This document shows, in pieces, positions 1 through 5,198 of a stretch of DNA of 18,293 nucleotides; within the stretch, counting starts at the first letter, position 1; each line of letters begins with the position of its first letter. The notes under the pieces were generated by a model. The model did not search any database and was not told where the DNA came from. It saw nothing but the letters and a program-made list of their open reading frames with translations. Position numbers and translations under genes: made by a program. Source of the stretch: Ruminococcaceae bacterium UBA1448 (GTDB taxonomy: Bacteria > Bacillota > Clostridia > Oscillospirales > Ruminococcaceae); NCBI GenBank assembly GCA_002329405.1, contig DCTE01000039.1:1-18293 (forward strand), read 5' to 3'.

Positions 1-6
1 CCCCAC

Positions 7-27
7 CGACTGTCCGGTGGACAGTCG
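7..27. repeat. Near-perfect palindrome at the window edge
   Basis: The 9-bp arms CGACTGTCC (7-15) and GGACAGTCG (19-27) are exact reverse complements around a 3-nt GGT centre. Outer bases 3-6 and 29-32 extend the pairing after a one-base bulge. No T-tract follows on the plus strand, so it does not look like an ordinary intrinsic terminator. It may be part of a dispersed repeat or a regulatory palindrome whose context lies outside the window. The structure is seen directly; its role is unknown. Confidence 0.5.
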
Positions 28-144
28 TGTGGCGGAAAAGTGTTTCGTTTTCTAATTGTTGGCCCCAAATAAAAGTAAAAGCGTATCCTATGGCACCATG
101 CGCGTTGTATCGTGCCCTGTTTACAACAGAAAGAAGTGAAACTC

Positions 145-720
145 ATGATGACCATTGATAAACTCCCAACCTTAACGACACCCCGTCTGACCCTCCGCCG
201 GTTCTCCCCGGATGATGGCCAGCAGATTTTTGACAACTACGCATCCGACCCAATGGTCGCACGGTACGTGACCTGGAATGCCCATACCTCACCGCAGCAA
301 AGCAGCCAGCTGGCAAAATTTTTTCATGATGGCGGTGCCGGCCCGTTCCAGTGGGCAATCATTTTGAATGAGACCGGACAGCTGATCGGCAACATCAGCC
401 TTGTCGAAACGGACGCTGACCAGAAAAACGGTACATTCGGCTATGTATTGGGGCAAAAATGGTGGAATATGGGATTGGCGACCGAAGCACTGACCGAAAT
501 GCTGCGGTTTTTGTTTGAGGAATGCGGATTTGACACCATTACCGGTGAATACGCCACTCAGAACCCCGCGTCTGGAAAGGTAATGGAAAAATGCGGGCTG
601 GAATATGTCGGCCAGGACGTTAAAATGGTTCCAGCCAAAAATAATTTGCAGGTCGATATCATCATCCGCCAGATTACCCGTACCCGCTGGTATCAAATCA
701 ATCGAAAGGAACTGCCATGA
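145..720 (+). CDS. GNAT family N-acetyltransferase, RimJ/RimL-like
   Basis: Predicted cytosolic acetyltransferase that moves an acetyl group from acetyl-CoA to an amine; the substrate cannot be told from sequence. The 191-residue protein has the Acetyltransf_3 layout: TPRLTLRRF near the N terminus, a central strand with GQLIGNISL, then WNMGLATEAL at the place of the pyrophosphate-binding loop (usually Q/R-x-x-G-x-G/A), and an NPASGKVMEKCGL segment typical of RimJ/RimL proteins. A GTG at 112 is in frame, but ATG 145 follows AGAAAGAAG by a suitable distance and starts the conserved domain closely, so I prefer it; the next codon, 148, is also ATG. The stop overlaps the start of the TatD gene (ATGA, 717-720), so the two are probably translated together. 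The ribosome binding site is only moderate. Confident in the family, not in any specific substrate. Confidence 0.85.
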   Translation: MMTIDKLPTLTTPRLTLRRFSPDDGQQIFDNYASDPMVARYVTWNAHTSPQQSSQLAKFFHDGGAGPFQWAIILNETGQLIGNISLVETDADQKNGTFGYVLGQKWWNMGLATEALTEMLRFLFEECGFDTITGEYATQNPASGKVMEKCGLEYVGQDVKMVPAKNNLQVDIIIRQITRTRWYQINRKELP

Positions 721-1517
721 TTAAAGGACTTGAAGAATTTACCCCCAAATATCACGGGATTTTTGAAACCCACGCCCATTATGGCGACCATGTTTTTGAC
801 GGTGACCGGGAAGAACTGCTCTCTTCCCTGCCGGAACTGGGGGTCGACCGGGCCATCTGCGTTGGGTATGACCTGCCGTCCTCCCAGAAGGCGGCAGAAA
901 TTGCCGGGCGTTTCCCGCACATCTATGCAGCCGTCGGCTTCCACCCGGAAAACCTGCATGAATACTCGGAAGAAGGGGTTCAGCAGATCGCACGGCTGCT
1001 GGAACAGCAAAAGGTTATCGCCATCGGTGAGATCGGGCTGGACTATCATTGGAAAGAGATGCCGCCCGAGCTGCAAAAGCAGGCTTTTACCCGCCAGCTC
1101 CAGCTGGCAAGGGAGCTGAACCTTCCAGTTATCATCCATGCCCGGGAAGCGACCGCCGACACGCTGGAAATTCTCGCAAATTTCAAAGATGTGCGCGGGG
1201 TTCTGCACTGCTTCTCCGGTTCAGCTGAAACGGCAAAAATCGTGACCGGATGGAGCTTTTATATCGGTTTTACCGGTGTTCTGACCTTCAAAAACGCAAG
1301 GCAGCCGGTTGAAGCCTGCGCCGAAGTCCCGATGGATAAGCTGCTTTTGGAAACCGACTGCCCGTATATGGCCCCCATCCCCTGGCGCGGAAAGCGGAGC
1401 TGTTCTCCGATGATTCAGTCGACTGCCGAACGGATGGCAGAAATCAAAGGCGTCTCTCCCCAGCAGATGATCGACATTGCCGCAGAAAACGCCAGTCGTC
1501 TGTTTGGCGTAGAATAA
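717..1517 (+). CDS. TatD family metal-dependent hydrolase (putative DNase)
   Basis: Amidohydrolase-fold, metal-dependent phosphoesterase of the TatD family; characterised members are 3'-5' exonucleases or DNA-repair nucleases, and the exact substrate here is unknown. The 266-residue length matches the family. All metal-ligand motifs are visible: H19 and H21 (ETHAHYGD), E105 (GEIGLDYH), H141 (IIHAR), H164 (LHCFSG) and D214 (ETDCPYMAP). The usual RGKRNEP loop reads RGKRSCSP here, a modest deviation downstream of the active-site aspartate. Translation starts within the ATGA overlap with the acetyltransferase gene, with AAGGA at 705-709 as ribosome binding site. No terminator is evident before the next gene, which has its own promoter. 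Confidence 0.93.
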   Translation: MIKGLEEFTPKYHGIFETHAHYGDHVFDGDREELLSSLPELGVDRAICVGYDLPSSQKAAEIAGRFPHIYAAVGFHPENLHEYSEEGVQQIARLLEQQKVIAIGEIGLDYHWKEMPPELQKQAFTRQLQLARELNLPVIIHAREATADTLEILANFKDVRGVLHCFSGSAETAKIVTGWSFYIGFTGVLTFKNARQPVEACAEVPMDKLLLETDCPYMAPIPWRGKRSCSPMIQSTAERMAEIKGVSPQQMIDIAAENASRLFGVE

Positions 1518-1558
1518 GCCGTTTTTGGGAAAAAACTGTCAAATATACGCAAATTCCC

Positions 1559-1587
1559 TTGTATTTCAGCAGATGTTTTGTTATAAT
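1559..1587 (+). promoter_or_regulatory. Sigma-A type promoter for the AraC-family gene
   Basis: TTGTAT (1559-1564) and a perfect TATAAT (1582-1587) are separated by 17 nt, the optimal sigma-A spacing. The -35 box is imperfect. It lies about 50 nt before the ATG at 1638. A perfect 10-bp palindrome CAGCATGCTG (1606-1615) sits just downstream, in the predicted 5' UTR, and could be an operator, but this is inference. Confidence 0.65.
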
Positions 1588-1637
1588 AAAATATATGGTT
1601 TGTGACAGCATGCTGCTGAAAAAGGAGGGAGCAGAAG

Positions 1638-2423
1638 ATGGATATTAAAACCGGAAACGGGACTTTTTCGTTCCGGTGCCTGTCCGCCGGCTATTTTGTC
1701 GGAAAGCCAGGCTGGGTCTATCCGCGTGACCATGCCGGCAGTTTCAAACTGATCTACATGCTGCACGGAGAACTGAACATTCAGGAAGGGCTCTCCCCCT
1801 TTCATCTCCAGCCGGGCGATCTGCTGCTGCTTTCCTCCGCGCTTCCCCGCTTCGGGATGGCACCAACTGATAAAAAGGTATCTTTCTACTGGACAGAGTT
1901 TGAGCTGAGCGACCCGGACGCGCTGGGTTTACAGGTTTCCTGCAAGGTGAGTACGGAAAACAGGCAGATCTCCAATCTTTTTGGGCATCTGCTTTTGATG
2001 AAGGAAAGCTACCCGGAGGACGCCGTCAATTTTGCGGCACTGCTGCTGATGTCGGAAACGGCGGCCGTGCAGCGCAACGCGGCTGTGCGCTGCCCGCGGG
2101 TTTTACAGAATATCACCGAGTGGATCAGGAAAAACATCAATACTCCGTTGACTGCGTCGGAGGTCGGCGAACATTTTTCCTACAACGCGGATTATCTGAC
2201 CTCGCTGTTTAAGGAATATTTCGGCATCGGCCTGAAAGAGTATATCAACGATCTGAAACTTAAAAAGGCGGAAGAATATCTCAAGACCACCGACTGTCCG
2301 ATTAAAGAGATCGCGGCAATGCTGGGGTTTGCCAGTGCCAATCAATTTATTAAATATTTCAGCTACCACCGCGGAATCTCTCCCCAACGTTACCGGCAGC
2401 GTTATTATAACCAGAAGATGTGA
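1638..2423 (+). CDS. AraC family transcriptional regulator, cupin plus double HTH
   Basis: Predicted DNA-binding regulator of 261 residues. Residues about 10-140 look like an AraC-type sensing domain with a cupin-like strand pattern (LIYMLHGELNIQEG, FHLQPGDLLLLSS). Residues about 155-255 form the two helix-turn-helix units: LTASEVGEHFSYNADYLTSL is the first and PIKEIAAMLGFASANQFIKY the second, followed by the family signature FSYHRGISPQRYRQRY. Such proteins usually respond to a sugar or related ligand; the ligand is not identifiable. AGGAGG (1623-1628) sits 9 nt before ATG 1638, which fixes the start. It appears to be monocistronic, between the TatD gene and the rpsF operon, with no obvious target gene adjacent. 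Confidence 0.92.
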   Translation: MDIKTGNGTFSFRCLSAGYFVGKPGWVYPRDHAGSFKLIYMLHGELNIQEGLSPFHLQPGDLLLLSSALPRFGMAPTDKKVSFYWTEFELSDPDALGLQVSCKVSTENRQISNLFGHLLLMKESYPEDAVNFAALLLMSETAAVQRNAAVRCPRVLQNITEWIRKNINTPLTASEVGEHFSYNADYLTSLFKEYFGIGLKEYINDLKLKKAEEYLKTTDCPIKEIAAMLGFASANQFIKYFSYHRGISPQRYRQRYYNQKM

Positions 2424-2489
2424 GAAAAAAGGACAAAGGTTTGTCAATCATTTTCCAAAGGAAAACGGTTGACACCCTTGTCCTTTTCT
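2423..2489. repeat. Nested inverted repeats overlapping the rpsF -35 box; possible terminator
   Basis: Three complementary arm pairs nest around AAA (2457-2459). They are TTTTCC/GGAAAA (2451-2456 and 2460-2465), TGTCAA/TTGACA (2442-2447 and 2469-2474), and AAAAGGACAAAGG/CCTTGTCCTTTT (2427-2439 and 2476-2487) with one bulged base. The right outer arm ends TTTTCT and the left begins AAAAAA, so it could end transcription in either direction. It starts at the stop codon of the AraC gene and includes the -35 hexamer of the rpsF promoter. The pairing is seen directly; the terminator or operator role is inferred. Confidence 0.6.
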
Positions 2490-2497
2490 GGTATAAT
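2469..2497 (+). promoter_or_regulatory. Consensus sigma-A promoter of rpsF-ssb-rpsR
   Basis: A perfect TTGACA (2469-2474) and a perfect TATAAT (2492-2497) are separated by exactly 17 nt. This is the expected strength for a ribosomal protein operon. Transcription should start near 2504, leaving a leader of about 85 nt before the rpsF ATG. Confidence 0.92.
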
Positions 2498-2504
2498 ATC
2501 TCAT

Positions 2505-2579
2505 GTTGTGACGCGCGTTTATGTGTCACACATCCTTGCTCCGGTAAACTGCCGGGGCCGTAAAGACCAAAAGGAGGTG
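2505..2579 (+). promoter_or_regulatory. Structured rpsF leader, probable S6:S18 autoregulatory element
   Basis: The leader holds two hairpins: TGTGAC/GTCACA around 2507-2529, and GCTCCGG (2538-2544) pairing with CCGGGGC (2552-2558) across a 7-nt loop. CCGTAAAGACC then leads into the AAGGAGGTG ribosome binding site (2571-2579). A conserved 5'-UTR RNA that binds the S6:S18 complex and represses rpsF is known in many bacteria, and the C/G-rich hairpin just before the ribosome binding site fits it. I matched it by position and general form only; a covariance-model search would decide. Confidence 0.55.
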
Positions 2580-2587
2580 CTCATATC

Positions 2588-2881
2588 ATGGCAAAACTGA
2601 ATGAAAACTACGAGGCAGTCGTTATCTTCAGCATGAAGCAGGGTGAAGAGTCCATCAAGGAGTCGGTTGAGAAGTTCGCAGCGCTGATCCGTGACAACGG
2701 TACGCTGGAGTCTGTCGACGAATGGGGCAAAAGAGCTCTTGCTTACGAAATCAACGATGAAGCCGAGGGCTACTACGTCCTGTACAACTTCAACAGCGTT
2801 CCTTCCTTCCCCCACGAGCTGGAGAGAAGACTGAGAATTGCTGACGGCGTTCTGCGTTCTCTGGTTGTAACCAGAGTCTGA
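2588..2881 (+). CDS. rpsF: 30S ribosomal protein S6
   Basis: Small-subunit protein of the platform that binds 16S rRNA together with S18. The 97-residue sequence has the S6 pattern: NENYEAVVIFS at the start, the EWGKRALAYEIND segment (E-x-W-G-x-R-x-L-A-Y, the family hallmark), GYYVLYNFNS, and the C-terminal ERRLRIADGVLRSLVV. AAGGAGGTG precedes ATG 2588 with about 10 nt spacing. First gene of a three-gene operon; ssb begins 16 nt after its stop codon. Confidence 0.97.
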   Translation: MAKLNENYEAVVIFSMKQGEESIKESVEKFAALIRDNGTLESVDEWGKRALAYEINDEAEGYYVLYNFNSVPSFPHELERRLRIADGVLRSLVVTRV

Positions 2882-2897
2882 TTCGGAGGGACCTCGG

Positions 2898-3395
2898 ATG
2901 TTAAACCGCATTATTTTAATGGGCAGACTTGTTGCCGACCCGGAGCTCAAACAGACCCCGAACGGCATTTCCGTTGCGACTTTTCGTCTGGCTGTTGACC
3001 GCAACTACCAGAGCAAGAACAGCAACGAACGTCAGTGCGATTTCATCAACTGTGTCGCATGGCGTCAGACCGGTGAATTTATCTCCCGTTATTTTTCCAA
3101 AGGCCGTATGATTGCCGTCGAAGGCAGTTTACAGACCAGAAGTTACGAAGATAAAACCGGTGCGAAACGTACTGCTTATGAAGTTGTTGTCGATCAGGCA
3201 TATTTTGCTGATTCCAAATCGGGCGGTTCTCAGGGTGGCAGCACCTTTGCAGAACCTTCTTATGGCAGCAATCCGATGCCTTCTTCGCAGCCTGCTCCCC
3301 GCTTTGATGAACCTCAGCGCGGACAGAGCCTGTCGGTCGGCAATTTTGGCGGTTTTGAAGAACTGGACACCGATGACGGTGACCTGCCCTTCTGA
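2898..3395 (+). CDS. ssb: Single-stranded DNA-binding protein
   Basis: Coats single-stranded DNA during replication, recombination and repair, and recruits partner enzymes. The 165-residue protein has an N-terminal OB fold (about 1-108: MLNRIILMGRLVADPEL, the CDFINCVAWRQTGEFI core, GRMIAVEGSLQTRSYEDKTG). A disordered Gly/Ser/Pro/Gln-rich linker follows (about 109-155). The acidic tip DDGDLPF is the protein-interaction motif seen in bacterial SSB. GGAGGG sits 7 nt before ATG 2898. Its place between rpsF and rpsR is the classic Firmicutes arrangement and ties its expression to ribosome synthesis. Confidence 0.97.
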   Translation: MLNRIILMGRLVADPELKQTPNGISVATFRLAVDRNYQSKNSNERQCDFINCVAWRQTGEFISRYFSKGRMIAVEGSLQTRSYEDKTGAKRTAYEVVVDQAYFADSKSGGSQGGSTFAEPSYGSNPMPSSQPAPRFDEPQRGQSLSVGNFGGFEELDTDDGDLPF

Positions 3396-3438
3396 TTTTG
3401 TTTGATTTCGAAAAATTTGCTGAAAGGAGCTCAGTTTC

Positions 3439-3675
3439 ATGGAAAGAAACAACCGCGGCAGAAAGCCTCGCAGAAAAGTCTGCGCTTTCTGTGTTGATAA
3501 AGTCGAGAACATTGATTACAAGACCATCGGCAAATACAGCCGTAAAGTCCTGTCTGAGAGAGCAAAAATCATTCCCAGACGTGTAACCGGCACCTGCGCA
3601 AGACATCAGCGTCAGCTGACTGTTGCTGTCAAACGTGCTCGGATCATTGCTCTGATCCCCTTTGTCAACGATTGA
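3439..3675 (+). CDS. rpsR: 30S ribosomal protein S18, zinc-ribbon (C+) form
   Basis: Small-subunit protein that pairs with S6 on the platform of the 30S subunit. The 78-residue sequence has the S18 core: IDYKTIGKYSRKVLSERAKI, IPRRVTGTCARHQRQLTVAVKRAR and IALIPFV. Unlike the Bacillus subtilis form it keeps cysteines: CAFC near residues 15-18 and a later CARH, which together look like a CxxC...CxxH zinc site. The ribosome binding site AAAGGAG lies just before ATG 3439. Last gene of the operon, followed by a strong terminator. Confidence 0.96.
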   Translation: MERNNRGRKPRRKVCAFCVDKVENIDYKTIGKYSRKVLSERAKIIPRRVTGTCARHQRQLTVAVKRARIIALIPFVND

Positions 3676-3688
3676 TTGCAATGAACAT

Positions 3689-3720
3689 AACCCCTCAGGT
3701 TTTGGCCTGAGGGGTTTCGT
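3689..3720 (+). terminator. Rho-independent terminator of the rpsF operon
   Basis: AACCCCTCAGG (3689-3699) pairs perfectly with CCTGAGGGGTT (3706-3716) across the loop TTTTGG, followed by a T-rich run. It begins about 14 nt after the rpsR stop codon. Confidence 0.9.
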
Positions 3721-3738
3721 GTTTATATCTGTCTCTGT

Positions 3739-3774
3739 AAAAATCACCGGCTGCGTCAACAGCCGGTGATTTTT
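3739..3774. terminator. Bidirectional terminator between convergent rpsR and AraC genes
   Basis: AAAAATCACCGGCTG (3739-3753) and CAGCCGGTGATTTTT (3760-3774) are perfect 15-bp arms around a 6-nt loop. The A-run at the left foot and the T-run at the right foot give a U-tract on both strands. It lies only 4 nt beyond the stop codon of the minus-strand AraC gene, so it mainly serves that gene and backs up the rpsF operon terminator. Confidence 0.9.
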
Positions 3775-3778
3775 GTAT

Positions 3779-4930
3779 TCAACGAATAGATTTTGCGTAC
3801 TCCTTCGGGGACATCTGGAATTCCCGCTTAAATTCGGTCGACAGATAGGTCGGGCTGCAATACCCCAGAATATCCGAAATCTGCGCAATCGAATACCGCC
3901 CCTCGGCAATCATGTCCTTGACCTTTTCCAGTCGCACCAGACGCACATATTCCGAAATGCTCCGCCCCACCTTGTGTTTGAACAGACTGGACAGATAGGA
4001 TGGCGACAAATTCAGCTGCCCGGCAAGATCAGGGAGACTGATCCGTGCAGTGATGTTTTGATGGATCAGCTGGATACACTCGCTGATATACGGATTATCA
4101 ACCGACACCCTGAGACGGTTGGGAATATGCGTGATCACCGTATCTGCATGAACATTCCGGGTGACAGTAATCAGCAGTTTTCCCAGGTCACAGACGATCA
4201 TATCATCCGCGTAAATTTCTCCATCCCGATCTTCCCGGACAATCTCCTGAATGATCCGCATACAGCCTTCATCGGCATAAACCGGCCGGTTGGAAATCAT
4301 ATCGGAATGCACAATCTCCCCGTCAAATGTCACATTCAGAAAGCTGACACTCCCCTTTCCATCAGCCCGCTGAATATGGGTATGATGTGGCGCAAAAAAG
4401 ATCATCTGCCCCTGATGGAGGTCATAGCTCTTTCCGTCGATTTCACAAATCAGGCTGCCCTTTTGCAGATAGATGAACTCCCAGAAAGGATGTTCCTCAC
4501 TGCGCATCGAATAGTTTTCATCCTTTTCCTGAAACATAACCGCGTACAACGTGCGGACATTGATGCTCGGGATAAAACCATTTCCGGTCAGTGCCGTCGT
4601 GATCGGGATAACCCGCCGTTCACTCCTGCTGTACAACCGGTAAGAGAGCCGGCACTCATACGGCAGAACGCAAAAATCCACACCGCCAAAAATCTCAACC
4701 ATCTGATCCAGCAAAAATTTATGAATCACACCGTCTTCCGAACGGATAAATAAAATCCCTACCCCGCAAATCGGTTCAAGCAGTACATTCTGTTCATATC
4801 GCCACAGCGTTGATGTGATCCGAATATCATCCTCATGCAGAACCGCCCGCGCATCTGAAAAACCGGCAGTCGTTCCGGCAAGCACACCAAACATCCGAAA
4901 GTTTACAGCATTGATCTCTTTTAACAGCAT
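3779..4930 (-). CDS. AraC family transcriptional regulator with extra N-terminal domain
   Basis: Predicted regulator of 383 residues. The C-terminal hundred residues are a clear AraC double helix-turn-helix (ISLPDLAGQLNLSPSYLSSL and YSIAQISDILGYCSPTYLST, ending FKREFQMSPKEYAKSIR). Before it, residues about 135-195 look like a cupin sensing domain (FWEFIYLQKGSLICEIDGKS, then LHQGQMIFFAPHHTHI). Residues about 1-115 are additional to the usual AraC plan and have a beta-rich pattern (GVGILFIRSEDGV, FGGVDFCVLPYECRLSYRLY), possibly a second small sensing domain; I do not recognise it. The open frame extends upstream to 4999, but AAAAAGGTGGG lies just before ATG 4930, so I use that start. It lies downstream of the calcium ATPase on the same strand with no clear terminator between, but also has its own likely promoter. 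Confidence 0.9.
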   Translation of the reverse strand: MLLKEINAVNFRMFGVLAGTTAGFSDARAVLHEDDIRITSTLWRYEQNVLLEPICGVGILFIRSEDGVIHKFLLDQMVEIFGGVDFCVLPYECRLSYRLYSRSERRVIPITTALTGNGFIPSINVRTLYAVMFQEKDENYSMRSEEHPFWEFIYLQKGSLICEIDGKSYDLHQGQMIFFAPHHTHIQRADGKGSVSFLNVTFDGEIVHSDMISNRPVYADEGCMRIIQEIVREDRDGEIYADDMIVCDLGKLLITVTRNVHADTVITHIPNRLRVSVDNPYISECIQLIHQNITARISLPDLAGQLNLSPSYLSSLFKHKVGRSISEYVRLVRLEKVKDMIAEGRYSIAQISDILGYCSPTYLSTEFKREFQMSPKEYAKSIR

Positions 4931-5074
4931 GGTTATCCCACCTTTTTGTAATCCAGACCGCGGTTTGATAAATTTGCAATCGGCAACAGATGAATACATA
5001 ATTCTATTATTTTAAGCCAACGCATAAAACAGCTAATTCATTAAAAATTGTCTCTCACCGCATTCAGTCTGTTA

Positions 5075-5105
5075 TCTTTTCCGTCCATTTATTTAACGGA
5101 AAAGA
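5075..5105. repeat. Inverted repeat in the AraC gene leader
   Basis: TCTTTTCCGT (5075-5084) and ACGGAAAAGA (5096-5105) are perfect 10-bp arms around 11 nt. There is no T-tract on either side, so a terminator is unlikely. If the promoter at 5136-5164 is real, the hairpin lies in the first part of a roughly 200-nt 5' UTR of the AraC gene. It could also be an operator. Confidence 0.6.
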
Positions 5106-5135
5106 AGAATACTGGTAAAATTTTATTATGATTAT

Positions 5136-5164
5136 ATACTATCCTATTTTGGCTGTCATGTCAA
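5136..5164 (-). promoter_or_regulatory. Likely promoter of the second AraC-family gene
   Basis: On the minus strand TTGACA (5159-5164) is perfect and TAGTAT (5136-5141, 4 of 6 matches) follows after 17 nt. Its distance from ATG 4930 implies a long leader of about 200 nt. The intergenic stretch 4931-5198 otherwise holds only the inverted repeat at 5075-5105. Confidence 0.6.
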
Positions 5165-5198
5165 CCACTTTTTTTCAAAAACGCATATTCATACATTC

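Noticed and set aside
3773..4753. Plus-strand open frame of 326 codons
   Set aside because: Antisense shadow of the second AraC-family gene, starting inside a bidirectional terminator and without a ribosome binding site.
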